Positions 33,600-42,372 of a stretch of DNA of 57,492 nucleotides are shown here, in pieces (position 1 is the first letter of the stretch; each line of letters opens with the position of its first letter). The translations under genes and the position numbers were made by a program. Under the pieces are notes generated by a model, which was given only the letters and a program-made list of their open reading frames with translations, had not been told where the DNA came from and did not search any database. This DNA is from RGIG8709 sp045537065 (GTDB lineage: Bacteria; Bacillota; Clostridia; Monoglobales; Monoglobaceae): the NCBI GenBank assembly GCA_045537065.1, contig JAZSOT010000071.1:1-57492 (forward strand). The letters are read 5' to 3'.

Positions 33600-34871
33600 A
33601 TGAAAAAAAAGGAATGCGTTGCAATGATTCTTGCAGGCGGACAAGGAAGCAGACTTGGGACTCTCACAAAAAATGTGGCTAAACCTGCTGTTCCTTTCGG
33701 CAGTAAATATAAAATAATTGATTTTCCCCTGAGCAACTGTGCTCATTCGGGAATTGACACGGTTGGTGTTCTCACTCAATATCAACCACTTGAGCTTAAT
33801 ACCTATATCGGAAACGGTCAGCCCTGGGACCTTAACAGAAAGGACGGCGGAGTTTTTGTTCTCCCTCCTTATCTTTCCTCCGAAAAAGGGGACTGGTACA
33901 AGGGAACTGCAAATGCCATATATCAGAATATGGGTTTTATAAGCCAGTTTTCTCCTTCCTATGTTGCGGTTCTTTCGGGCGACCATATTTATAAAATGGA
34001 CTACAGAAAGATGATTTCATTTCATAAAAAGAATAACGCAGATGCAACAATTGCAGTTATTGAGGTTCCGTGGAACGAAGCATCACGATTTGGCATTATG
34101 AATACTGACGAAAATATGAAAATAACCGAATTTAAGGAAAAACCCAAAAACCCAGAAAGCAATCTTGCCTCTATGGGAGTTTATATTTTTAACTGGGAGA
34201 CCTTAAAAAAATACTTAATAGCCGATGAAAACAATTCATCTTCAAGCCACGATTTCGGCAAAAATATTATTCCTGAAATGCTGAAAGGAGGACTTAATCT
34301 TTTTGCCTACAGCTTTTCGGGGTACTGGCAGGATGTTGGAACCGTGGAAAGCCTCTGGCGGGCAAATATGGAGCTTCTCGGAAAAAATCCTCCCCTTATT
34401 CTTCGGGACAGCGAATGGAAAATCTACAGCAGAACTCCCGCAAAACCGCCCCACTATATTTCAGAAAGTGCAACTGTGAAATCAAGCTTTATAACCGAGG
34501 GATGCGAAATATACGGAACGGTTATAAACTCTGTTATATCAGAGGGGGTTGTTATCGGGGAGGGGGCATATATTGAAAATTCCGTTGTGCTCCCCTGCAG
34601 TGTTATAGAAAAAGGGGCAAAGGTTTATAAATCTGTTCTTGGCACAAATTCCTTTATCTCGGAAAATGCTGTTATAGGCTCCGACTCACCCACTGCCATT
34701 TGCGACTTCTTTAATAACAAAATCTGCACAGACAACTTAAGCCTAATCGCCCCTGATGCGGTTATTGACAAAAATATTGAAATCGCAAGAGGCTCTATGG
34801 TAACAAGGAATGTTATGAACAAAACAGACTGGCCCGAAAACGGGGCTACATCCGATACAGAAACTGCATAA
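33600..34871 (+). CDS. glgC: Glucose-1-phosphate adenylyltransferase
   Basis: 423 residues. The nucleotidyltransferase motif MILAGGQGSRLGTLTKNVAK is intact, as are YQPLELNTYIGNGQPWDL, the glucose-1-phosphate region with FKEKPKNPESNLASMGVYIF, and FSGYWQDVGTVESLWRANMEL. A left-handed beta-helix closes the protein. It makes ADP-glucose, the committed step of glycogen synthesis. An alternative upstream ATG at 33587 is out of frame. It is 24 bp behind glgB and 15 bp ahead of glgD, the non-catalytic paralogue it probably assembles with. Confidence 0.96.
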   Translation: MKKKECVAMILAGGQGSRLGTLTKNVAKPAVPFGSKYKIIDFPLSNCAHSGIDTVGVLTQYQPLELNTYIGNGQPWDLNRKDGGVFVLPPYLSSEKGDWYKGTANAIYQNMGFISQFSPSYVAVLSGDHIYKMDYRKMISFHKKNNADATIAVIEVPWNEASRFGIMNTDENMKITEFKEKPKNPESNLASMGVYIFNWETLKKYLIADENNSSSSHDFGKNIIPEMLKGGLNLFAYSFSGYWQDVGTVESLWRANMELLGKNPPLILRDSEWKIYSRTPAKPPHYISESATVKSSFITEGCEIYGTVINSVISEGVVIGEGAYIENSVVLPCSVIEKGAKVYKSVLGTNSFISENAVIGSDSPTAICDFFNNKICTDNLSLIAPDAVIDKNIEIARGSMVTRNVMNKTDWPENGATSDTETA

Positions 34872-34886
34872 AGAAAGGGTTATAAT

Positions 34887-36014
34887 ATGAAAAACAACAC
34901 TTTAGGATATATTTTTTCCGAAAATCCCGAGGCAAATCTTGGTCAGCTTACAGACCACCGCTCCCTTGCTGCTGTGCCTGTAGGCGGAAGATACAGAATA
35001 ATTGATTTTGTTCTTTCAAATATGGTTAATTCAGGGATAACAAATGTGGGCATTATAACATCCTACAAAAACCGCTCACTCTTTGACCATTTAGGCAGCG
35101 GGGGCGACTGGGACTTATCGAGAAAAGACAACGGACTTTTTATTGTTACTCCCACAGAGGGCTCTTTTGGAAGAGAAAAAGACCTTGGGGGAGTTGACTC
35201 CATTTTCAGGGGCTTTGACTATCTGAAAAAAGCAAACAGAGATTATGTTTTAGTATGTGATTGCAACACAATTTTAAATATTGATTTTGACAAGGTTATG
35301 GACTTTCACACCGAAAAGGATGCCGACATAACTATCGTTCACACAGAAATCGGGGAGCTTAAAGGAAAGGAGCTTAAACGCCACATTCTTATCGAAACAT
35401 CAGAGAGCGGAAGAGTCACGGATATTCAGGTTTATCCCTCAAAACAAAAGCTTTATAATTCTTATATGCATATGTTCCTCATCAAAAAGGAACTTCTTAT
35501 TTCCCTTGTTGGCGACCTTATATCCCATAACAAGCACTCCATTTCAAAGGACCTGCTTCTTGCCAATTTAAAGAAAATGAAAATTTATTCATATAAATTT
35601 TCAGGCTATAAAAAGAAAATCGACTCTATCTCCTCTTTCTTTGAATTTAATCTTGACCTTCTTAAAAAAGAAGTAAGAGAAGAGCTTTTCGGCGACCTTT
35701 CGGATGCTATCTACACAAAAATAAAGGACACCTCTCCAACTGTTTATGGTACAAATTCAAATTGCCGAAATTCCTTTATTGCTGACGGATGCTATATTGA
35801 CGGAAAGGTTGAAAACAGCATTATTTTCAGAGGAGTCCGCATAGGAGAAAATGTGTCTGTTAAAAACTCCATTATTATGCAAAACTGCGAAATAATGGAT
35901 GGTTGCACTGTTGAAAATGCTATTTTCGACAAAGAAGTTATTCTCCGAAGAGACAAAAAAATGATAGGTCAGGCAACCTATCCAATTGTTATTGGAAAAA
36001 ACACTATAATATAG
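34887..36014 (+). CDS. glgD: GlgD, non-catalytic partner of ADP-glucose pyrophosphorylase
   Basis: 375 residues, homologous along its length to glgC but without the GGxGxRL nucleotide loop: the start reads MKNNTLGYIFSENPEANLGQ. Retained are GGRYRIIDFVLSNMVNSGIT and GSGGDWDLSRKDNGLFIV, and a C-terminal beta-helix. In Firmicutes GlgC and GlgD form a heterotetramer in which GlgD raises activity without catalysing. Its place between glgC and glgA in the operon fits. The two genes most likely arose by tandem duplication. Confidence 0.93.
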   Translation: MKNNTLGYIFSENPEANLGQLTDHRSLAAVPVGGRYRIIDFVLSNMVNSGITNVGIITSYKNRSLFDHLGSGGDWDLSRKDNGLFIVTPTEGSFGREKDLGGVDSIFRGFDYLKKANRDYVLVCDCNTILNIDFDKVMDFHTEKDADITIVHTEIGELKGKELKRHILIETSESGRVTDIQVYPSKQKLYNSYMHMFLIKKELLISLVGDLISHNKHSISKDLLLANLKKMKIYSYKFSGYKKKIDSISSFFEFNLDLLKKEVREELFGDLSDAIYTKIKDTSPTVYGTNSNCRNSFIADGCYIDGKVENSIIFRGVRIGENVSVKNSIIMQNCEIMDGCTVENAIFDKEVILRRDKKMIGQATYPIVIGKNTII

Positions 36015-36030
36015 AAAGAGAGTTATGCTA

Positions 36031-37458
36031 ATGAAAAATATACTTATGCTTTCCTCGGAGGTTTCTCCTTTTGCAAAAACGGGCGGTCTTGGAGATGTTT
36101 TAGGCTCTCTTCCTGATGCCCTTTCGGGAGATGATTTTGACGTGAGGGTTATTATGCCCAAATACGGATGCATCCCCTATGAATACACGAAACAAATGGA
36201 ATTCCTTTTTTACCTTTATGTTCCTATTGGGTGGCGGAACAAATACTGCGGGGTTTTCCGTCTTAAAAAACATAACACGACTTACTATTTTTTAGACAAT
36301 GAATATTATTTTGGAGATAGTTCCATTTACAAGTGGAATGACCTTGAACGCTTCTCATTTTTTGACAAAGCGTCCCTTGAGGTTTTAAAAGGCATTGGCT
36401 TTAAACCTGATATTATCCATCTTCACGACTGGCAAACGGGAGCTGTTCCCGTTTTGCTTGATGCTTATTATAAAAGGGACCCTTTTTATCAGGATATAAA
36501 ATGCATTTTTACAATTCACAATCTTAAATATCAGGGCATCTACCCTATAGACCTTGTGAGAGACTTTTTATCCCTTGACGAATATTATTTCACAGATGAC
36601 AAGCTTGAATTTCACTCTCTTGCAAATCTTATGAAGGCAGGGATTGTTTATTCGGACCATATAACAACCGTCAGCCCCACCTATGCAGAAGAAATAAAAA
36701 CCCCTCTCGGAGGCGAAAATCTTCACGGAATTTTATCTGCAAGGTCAAATAGTCTGACAGGAATTTTAAACGGAATTGACACCGAAGAATATAATCCTGA
36801 AACGGATAAATTTCTGTTTGAAAACTATTCCGCCAGCACCTTTATAGAAGGCAAAAAGAAAAACAAAACAGAACTTCAAAAGATGCTTAATCTGCCAGTT
36901 GACGGAGAAAAGGTTATGATAGGTCTTGTTTCAAGACTTGTTGACCAGAAAGGTCTCAGCATAATAAAAGATGCTTTCAGCGGACTTTTAGACCTTGATA
37001 TTCAGTTTGTTATCCTTGGCACCGGAGATGAAAAATATGAAAATATGTTTCGTTACAATGCTTGGTGCAATCCTGAAAAGGTGAGTGCAAACATATATTT
37101 TTCAAATGAGATGGCTCACAGAATTTATGCAGCATCAGATATTTTTCTTATGCCCTCAATTTTTGAGCCATGCGGACTTTCTCAGCTTATTGCAATGAGA
37201 TACGGCACCGTTCCTCTTGTGAGAGAGGTAGGAGGTCTTTGCGACACCGTTTTTCCCTATAACGAATTTGAAAAAACAGGTAACGGCTTTAGTTTTTATC
37301 CTCCCTCGGCTCACGATATGCTCTTCACTCTAAGACGTGCAATCAGCTTTTTCTCCGACAAACCCATTTGGTATGAAATGGTGAGAAATGTTATGTCGCA
37401 GAACTTTTCATGGGAAAGCTCTGCAGAAAAATATAAGGAATTATATGGAGGAATTTAA
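36031..37458 (+). CDS. glgA: Glycogen synthase
   Basis: 475 residues from ATG 36031, which is spaced 8 nt from AAAGAGAG; the ATG at 36025 is too close. GT5 features are clear: MLSSEVSPFAKTGGLGDVLG (ADP-glucose binding Lys), CIFTIHNLKYQGIYP, VSRLVDQKGLSIIKDA, and FEPCGLSQLIAMRYGTVPLV with the catalytic Glu. It elongates alpha-1,4-glucan using ADP-glucose. The TAA stop shares a base with the ATG of the phosphorylase gene, so translation is coupled. Confidence 0.96.
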   Translation: MKNILMLSSEVSPFAKTGGLGDVLGSLPDALSGDDFDVRVIMPKYGCIPYEYTKQMEFLFYLYVPIGWRNKYCGVFRLKKHNTTYYFLDNEYYFGDSSIYKWNDLERFSFFDKASLEVLKGIGFKPDIIHLHDWQTGAVPVLLDAYYKRDPFYQDIKCIFTIHNLKYQGIYPIDLVRDFLSLDEYYFTDDKLEFHSLANLMKAGIVYSDHITTVSPTYAEEIKTPLGGENLHGILSARSNSLTGILNGIDTEEYNPETDKFLFENYSASTFIEGKKKNKTELQKMLNLPVDGEKVMIGLVSRLVDQKGLSIIKDAFSGLLDLDIQFVILGTGDEKYENMFRYNAWCNPEKVSANIYFSNEMAHRIYAASDIFLMPSIFEPCGLSQLIAMRYGTVPLVREVGGLCDTVFPYNEFEKTGNGFSFYPPSAHDMLFTLRRAISFFSDKPIWYEMVRNVMSQNFSWESSAEKYKELYGGI

Positions 37459-39905
37459 TGGACAAGACAGAAAAAACATTAACAAAGGAAGAGATTAAAA
37501 GCCTTGTTTCAAGCAAGCTCCGTCGGCACTACGCAAAGACGGTTGAAAATGCAACAAAAAGCCAGCTTTACAAGGCTCTTGCTCTTACTGTCAGGGACCA
37601 GATTATGGAAAAATGGGCAATCTCAAAAGAAAAGCTTGAAAACACAAATCAAAAGGAGCTTTATTATCTTTCCTTTGAATTTCTTATGGGCAGAGCCCTT
37701 GGAAACAATATACTTAATCTTCTTGAAACAGATGTCTATAAAGAGGCTATGGAGGAGCTCTCGCTTAACCTTTCTGAAATTGAAGAGGCAGAAAATGATG
37801 CAGGCCTTGGAAACGGCGGTCTTGGCAGGCTTGCCGCCTGCTTTTTAGACTCTCTTTCAACCCTTAATCTCCCTGCCTTTGGTTGCGGAATAAGATACGA
37901 ATACGGACTTTTCAGGCAAAAGATTGTTGATGGTTATCAGACAGAGCTGCCTGACCCATGGCTTGAAGACGGAAATATATGGGAAATTGAACGCCCCGAA
38001 GAAAGCATTCCCGTTCGCTTTGGAGGAAGAATAGAGGAATATTTTGAAGACGGAAGAATGAAATTCCGTCATTTTGATTTTAACACGGTTATTGCGGAGC
38101 CTTATGATATGCCGGTTTCAGGATATAACTCAAAGCTCGTCAATACCTTAAGACTTTGGAAAGCCCGTGCTACAGAGTCCCTTAATATGAACGAATTTAA
38201 CCGCGGAGACTACACAATGGCAATCAAAGACAAGGAGCTTTCCGAGGTTGTTTCAAAGGTTTTATACCCCGAGGACAATCACTACGAGGGAAAGCTTCTC
38301 CGCCTTAAACAGCAATACTTTTTTGTTTCTGCAACCATAAACTGGATAATCGGAAAACAAAAGAAAAAGGGAAATTCACTTTACGACTTGCCAAAATTTG
38401 TTCAAATTCACATAAACGACACTCATCCAACCCTTGCTATCCCCGAGCTTATGCGAATTTTAATGGACGAAGAGGGCTTTTCGTGGGATGATGCGTGGAA
38501 CATAGTAACAAACACCTTTGCATATACAAATCATACCATTATGACAGAAGCTCTTGAAAGATGGCCTGTTAATATGTTTGAAAGTCTGCTTCCGAGAATT
38601 TTGATGATTATAAAAGAGATTGACAGAAGACAACGGGAGACACTTTCAAATGCTTTTGGCAGCGAAAGAGGAAAAATCGAGAATACGGCGGTTATATCAA
38701 ACGGAAACGTTAATATGGCAAATCTCTGCTTTGCCGCCTGCCACAGTATAAACGGAGTTGCCGCTCTTCACAGCGAAATCTTAAAAAAAGAAACCTTTAG
38801 GGATTTTTATCATGTTTATCCTGAAAAATTTAAAAATGTTACAAACGGGGTGACCCAAAGGCGATGGCTCCTGAAGGCAAACCCCCGCCTTGCATCCCTT
38901 ATAACCTCCTCTATCGGAGACGAATGGATTAAGAACGCAGACGCTCTTGAAAGGCTTATCCCCTTTGCAGAGGATACCTCTTTCAGAGATGAGTTTTCAA
39001 AAATAAAGCTTGAAAATAAAATTAGGCTTGCAGATTACATTAAAAAGGCAAACGGCATCACCGTTGACCCCGAGTCCCTTTTTGATGTTCAAATTAAAAG
39101 GCTTCACGAATATAAAAGACAGCTTTTAAAGGTTATGCATATTATATACCGCTACAAGATGCTGACAGAAAACCAAAGTCAGGCAAGTTATCTTCCCGAA
39201 ACCTTTATTTTCGGAGCAAAGGCGGCTCCCGGATACCACACCGCAAAGCTTATTATAAAGCTTATAAATAGCGTTGCAGAGGTGGTTAACAACGACCCGA
39301 GAACAAGGGACATTTTAAAGGTTGTTTTTGTGGAAAACTACAGCGTTTCACTGGCTGAAAAAATAGTTGCGGCGGCAAACCTTTCCGAGCAGATTTCAAC
39401 TGCCAGCAAGGAAGCATCAGGCACGGGAAATATGAAGCTTATGCTAAACGGCGCTCTCACCATCGGAACCTTGGACGGAGCAAATGTTGAAATCGCTGAA
39501 AGAGTGGGGCTTGATAATATCTTTATATTTGGTCTGACCTCCGATGAGGTTCTTAAAATTTATGCATCGGGACATTCGGGAAGCGACAGAATATATGCTG
39601 AAAATCTGATGATTAAAAAAATTGTTGACTCCCTTATAGACGGAACATTTTCAAGAGACAGACAAAATCTTTTCACCGACCTTTACAGAGGCCTTGTAAT
39701 CCCTCACAGCGGTTTCTGTGACAGATACCTTCTTCTTCGTGATTTTAACTCGTATCTTGATGCCTGTCACATCGCTGCAAAGCAATTTAGTGACCCCGAT
39801 TTGTGGAACAAAAAAGCTATTATAAATGTTTCAAAGGCAGGATATTTCTCAAGCGACCGCTCCATTTCAGACTATAATAAAAACATTTGGCATCTAACCG
39901 AATAA
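37458..39905 (+). CDS. glgP: Glycogen/starch phosphorylase
   Basis: 815 residues, standard for GT35. ENDAGLGNGGLGRLAACFLD, the region VFDVQIKRLHEYKRQL (here LFDVQIKRLHEYKRQL), and the PLP-lysine segment KEASGTGNMKLMLNGALTIG are intact. It cleaves terminal glucose as glucose-1-phosphate using phosphate, so the operon encodes both synthesis and breakdown of glycogen. It begins inside the glgA stop codon (TAATG) with GGAGG just upstream in the glgA end. No hairpin terminator is visible in the 45 bp before the mscL promoter. Confidence 0.96.
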   Translation: MDKTEKTLTKEEIKSLVSSKLRRHYAKTVENATKSQLYKALALTVRDQIMEKWAISKEKLENTNQKELYYLSFEFLMGRALGNNILNLLETDVYKEAMEELSLNLSEIEEAENDAGLGNGGLGRLAACFLDSLSTLNLPAFGCGIRYEYGLFRQKIVDGYQTELPDPWLEDGNIWEIERPEESIPVRFGGRIEEYFEDGRMKFRHFDFNTVIAEPYDMPVSGYNSKLVNTLRLWKARATESLNMNEFNRGDYTMAIKDKELSEVVSKVLYPEDNHYEGKLLRLKQQYFFVSATINWIIGKQKKKGNSLYDLPKFVQIHINDTHPTLAIPELMRILMDEEGFSWDDAWNIVTNTFAYTNHTIMTEALERWPVNMFESLLPRILMIIKEIDRRQRETLSNAFGSERGKIENTAVISNGNVNMANLCFAACHSINGVAALHSEILKKETFRDFYHVYPEKFKNVTNGVTQRRWLLKANPRLASLITSSIGDEWIKNADALERLIPFAEDTSFRDEFSKIKLENKIRLADYIKKANGITVDPESLFDVQIKRLHEYKRQLLKVMHIIYRYKMLTENQSQASYLPETFIFGAKAAPGYHTAKLIIKLINSVAEVVNNDPRTRDILKVVFVENYSVSLAEKIVAAANLSEQISTASKEASGTGNMKLMLNGALTIGTLDGANVEIAERVGLDNIFIFGLTSDEVLKIYASGHSGSDRIYAENLMIKKIVDSLIDGTFSRDRQNLFTDLYRGLVIPHSGFCDRYLLLRDFNSYLDACHIAAKQFSDPDLWNKKAIINVSKAGYFSSDRSISDYNKNIWHLTE

Positions 39906-39949
39906 ACGCCTCAAACCACATTTTTGCTCCGACAAGCCGAATGACGATA

Positions 39950-39979
39950 TTGACAAAATAAGACATAATATGATAGAAT
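39950..39979 (+). promoter_or_regulatory. Promoter of mscL
   Basis: TTGACA (39950-39955), 18-nt spacer, TAGAAT (39974-39979), followed 26 bp later by AAGGAGA and the mscL ATG. Confidence 0.75.
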
Positions 39980-40018
39980 AAATCTAATGTAATCTTATAC
40001 TAAAAGGAGATTTATTCT

Positions 40019-40423
40019 ATGAAAAAAATCATTAGCGAATTTAAAGAATTTGCCCTTAAAGGCAATATGCTTGACCTTGCTATAGGTCTTATGATTGGCA
40101 CAGCTTTCACCACAGTTGTTAAATCAATTGTTGATGATTTATTTATGCCAATTATCGGTGTTATTATCGGCGGAAAAGATTTCTCAGCCCTTGTGTTTAA
40201 AATTAACGAAGCAGAAATCAAATACGGACTCTTTATTCAGAACCTTATTAACTTCCTGATTATTGCAGTTTGTCTTTTCCTTATTGTTAAGGCTATTAAC
40301 TCTTTGAAAAGAAGAATTGAGAAAAAGGAAGATACACCTGAGGAAGCACCTGCTGAAAAACCTGCAGACATCGTTTTACTGGAAGAAATAAGAGATTCAC
40401 TAAAAGAATTACAGAACAAATAA
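40019..40423 (+). CDS. mscL: Large-conductance mechanosensitive channel
   Basis: 134 residues, normal for MscL. A short amphipathic N-terminal helix is followed by GNMLDLAIGLMIGTAFTTVV (first membrane helix, pore lining), VDDLFMPIIGVIIGG, an outer loop, the second helix LINFLIIAVCLFLIVKAINS and a cytoplasmic charged tail bundle. It opens under membrane tension on osmotic downshock. AAGGAGA sits 8 nt before the ATG. It is single-gene: own promoter, and a bidirectional terminator 6 bp after the stop codon. Confidence 0.97.
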   Translation: MKKIISEFKEFALKGNMLDLAIGLMIGTAFTTVVKSIVDDLFMPIIGVIIGGKDFSALVFKINEAEIKYGLFIQNLINFLIIAVCLFLIVKAINSLKRRIEKKEDTPEEAPAEKPADIVLLEEIRDSLKELQNK

Positions 40424-40429
40424 AAAAAG

Positions 40430-40450
40430 GGGGATGTTTAAAACATCCCC
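40430..40450. terminator. Bidirectional terminator between mscL and the AbrB-type gene
   Basis: GGGGATGTTT/AAACATCCCC, 10 bp with a one-base loop centre, T-rich on the right side (TAAATTTTTT) and A-rich on the left side. It can end both convergent transcripts. Confidence 0.88.
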
Positions 40451-40458
40451 TAAATTTT

Positions 40459-40701
40459 TTAAATTGTTTTTATCTTGTCAAGACAAGCCTTACAAATTTT
40501 CTTCTCTGCAAAGTCTGAAAGCTCTTCCTCGCTTCCGCAAAATGTGCAAAACGGAGTGTATTTTGTTACAATAATTGTTTCACCCTCCGTGCGGATATCA
40601 AGCTTATCCTTTTCTTCAATTCCAAGCTGTTTGCGAATTGCTTTCGGAATTACTATTCTTCCCAGAGAATCAACCTCTCTTGATATACCTTTTTGTTTCA
40701 T
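40459..40701 (-). CDS. AbrB-family regulator with C-terminal zinc-ribbon
   Basis: 80 residues from ATG 40701 (GGGGGA 9 nt upstream); a start at 40737 would lie upstream of this site. The N-terminal swapped-hairpin domain reads KGISREVDSLGRIVIPKAIR and KLDIRTEGETIIVTKY, as in AbrB, Abh and SpoVT. The C-terminus adds CTFCGSEEELSDFAEKKICK plus CLDK, i.e. two CxxC pairs about 17 residues apart, likely binding zinc. AbrB relatives control transition-state and sporulation genes. This zinc-tailed form is a known clostridial variant of unclear targets. Its upstream region is the hairpin array. Confidence 0.85.
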   Translation of the reverse strand: MKQKGISREVDSLGRIVIPKAIRKQLGIEEKDKLDIRTEGETIIVTKYTPFCTFCGSEEELSDFAEKKICKACLDKIKTI

Positions 40702-40726
40702 TTTCAAATTCCCCCTTGATTTTTTG

Positions 40727-40923
40727 TCGATATGCAAACTAAAGTTTGCTCGATATTTATACTACCGTACAATCGATATGTTTTCGCTACGCTCAAACTC
40801 GATATAATATAAATCCTGTTGCCGTAAGGCAACATATCGAGTGCGAAGCACATATCGAGTCATTTATGACATATCGAAAATCTCGACTGAGATTTATATT
40901 GCTAATTTCATCTTTGATGAAAT
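40727..40923. repeat. Array of short hairpins separated by a constant TCGATAT/ATATCGA spacer
   Basis: Fills most of the 312-bp gap 40702-41013. The spacer TCGATAT stands at 40727, 40750, 40773 and 40799; its reverse complement ATATCGA stands at 40834, 40852 and 40871. Between them lie hairpins: GCAAACT/AGTTTGC (40734-40749), a weak GTTT..AAAC one (40780-40798), TGTTGCC/GGCAACA (40817-40834), GTGC/GCAC (40841-40851), GTCAT/ATGAC (40859-40870), AAATCTC/GAGATTT (40878-40895) and ATTTCATC/GATGAAAT (40905-40923). Spacer orientation flips at the centre, so the whole element is a quasi-palindrome. No ORF or CRISPR-like spacing. Confidence 0.8.
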
Positions 40924-41013
40924 AAATATACCATATTTTTACATAAAAAGCAAGAGTAATTTACATTTTTTTACATTTTTGGTTATATAGCAGATAATTT
41001 TTATATAATAATG

Positions 41014-41187
41014 TTAGAAATTAACAAAATTTGCCAAAAAAGTCACAAAAACAGCTCCTATTAATAGACAAATTCCGACAAAGCCATAATAATTTTTCTT
41101 TTTAAATTCAATTCTTAAAAGGCCCGAAAGGTAAACAGCATTCCACAGAATAAAAAGCAAAAACAGCCATTTATAAATAGTTGGCAC
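41014..41187 (-). CDS. Small two-helix membrane protein behind gerC (candidate germinant-receptor D subunit)
   Basis: 57 residues from GTG 41187 (AAGGAG 8 nt upstream); the GTG at 41196 overlaps that site. Two membrane helices: YKWLFLLFILWNAVYLSGLL and GFVGICLLIGAVFVTFLANF, joined by a short basic loop (RIEFKKKNYYG). It starts 12 bp after the gerC stop. Some Bacillus germinant-receptor operons carry a fourth gene (D subunit) for a small two-helix protein; size, topology and place fit, but I cannot claim homology from sequence. The stretch to the hairpin array holds nothing else. Confidence 0.6.
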   Translation of the reverse strand: MPTIYKWLFLLFILWNAVYLSGLLRIEFKKKNYYGFVGICLLIGAVFVTFLANFVNF

Positions 41188-41199
41188 AGCTAACACTCC

Positions 41200-42372
41200 T
41201 TAATATAATACATTCACATAAAATTCTGCCTCCGGATATTTTTCCTCGAGGTTTATTTTTTCAAAATCTTTTTGAGTTAAATAATATTTTTTCAATTTTT
41301 CTCCAGCCTTTAAAACATCTGCTCCATAGTTTGACGCAGTTTTTTCAAGAAAGCTTTTAAGCTCTTTTTCAAGACTTTCGGATGCAATTTTCTTTAAGCT
41401 TTTTTCTCCATTATAATTTTCAGGGGTCATTATTCCCATATACTGGATATCCCCTTCTATTATAACATCAACCCTTATTTTGTTTTCATTTTCAGAAACC
41501 TTAATCTTTGGCTTATTATCAAGGCTAATCTTAAAGGACAGTGTTTTTTGCTCCTCATCAGGTGACATAACTGAAAAAACAAAATTTTTTGAAAAGCCTG
41601 TGAGAATGTTATACATAAGAGCATCATTTCCGTCAAGCATTCCTATAAGCTTTCCGTCTTTGAAAATTCCCATTCCAAAAAGCTCTGTTTTAGAATTTGA
41701 CACACGGGAAATACTTCCTTTCACCATTTCTCCCTTTTCACATTCTTCACCCTTTAAACTATCGCTTTTTTCAGTTTTTGAAACTCTTGCCACAGGTAAA
41801 ACTCCGCTTCCGCCTGAAGTTTCCATATCCGAAAGAAATTCTCCAAGCCTTTCCCGTGGAGCATAAAGCATTGATTTATCAAGATTTATAAGCTCATAAT
41901 ATTTTGCGGTGTTTCCCTCAAGTTCAGGGTTCACCGCTTTTAAAAACTCTTCTGCGTTTCCTGATGAAACTGCAAGGTATGTGCCAGGTCGGATTTCCCT
42001 CTCCCTAGAAAAAAGCTGGGAATGTTCATAAAATGAGCTTTCTGCAATTTCCTTTGAACAGACTATCATTTTAAGATGGGACATATTAAGTCTTTTACTC
42101 AGGTAGTTTGAAAACATATTTCTTGCGGTATAAAAATCCTCCGCTCCTATAACAACATTTTTGGCAGTGGAATTTTCACCTTTTTCGCCCCCGCCTCCCT
42201 CTTTTTGAGGTGCAGGAGATGCAAGCTGAAAGGTATATAAAAACCCGCTCTCCGCTTTGTCAATTCCAAGAGCTATAAGATATGCAGTCTCTTCAATATC
42301 GCTTGCATCATAGCAGGCAGAAAGAAAAATCATAAAAAAACACAGAAAAAAAACCAATAATTTTTTTCTCAT
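41200..42372 (-). CDS. Germinant receptor lipoprotein, GerC family (Ger(x)C)
   Basis: 390 residues. The signal peptide ends in the lipobox LSAC (FLCFFMIFLSAC, Cys about residue 20). The mature N-terminus YDASDIEETAYLIALGIDKA is the family hallmark, and a C-terminal LEKELKSFLEKTASNYGADV region matches the third domain of GerBC-type proteins. It is a membrane-anchored outer subunit of a germinant receptor in the spore inner membrane. It overlaps gerB by 4 bp. Which receptor family (A, B or K type) is not decidable here. Confidence 0.9.
   Translation of the reverse strand: MRKKLLVFFLCFFMIFLSACYDASDIEETAYLIALGIDKAESGFLYTFQLASPAPQKEGGGGEKGENSTAKNVVIGAEDFYTARNMFSNYLSKRLNMSHLKMIVCSKEIAESSFYEHSQLFSREREIRPGTYLAVSSGNAEEFLKAVNPELEGNTAKYYELINLDKSMLYAPRERLGEFLSDMETSGGSGVLPVARVSKTEKSDSLKGEECEKGEMVKGSISRVSNSKTELFGMGIFKDGKLIGMLDGNDALMYNILTGFSKNFVFSVMSPDEEQKTLSFKISLDNKPKIKVSENENKIRVDVIIEGDIQYMGIMTPENYNGEKSLKKIASESLEKELKSFLEKTASNYGADVLKAGEKLKKYYLTQKDFEKINLEEKYPEAEFYVNVLY

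Noticed and set aside
40727..40923. CRISPR array
   Set aside because: The repeated word is only 7 nt, spacing is irregular (16-26 nt), its orientation flips, and the intervals are palindromic. No cas genes are present.
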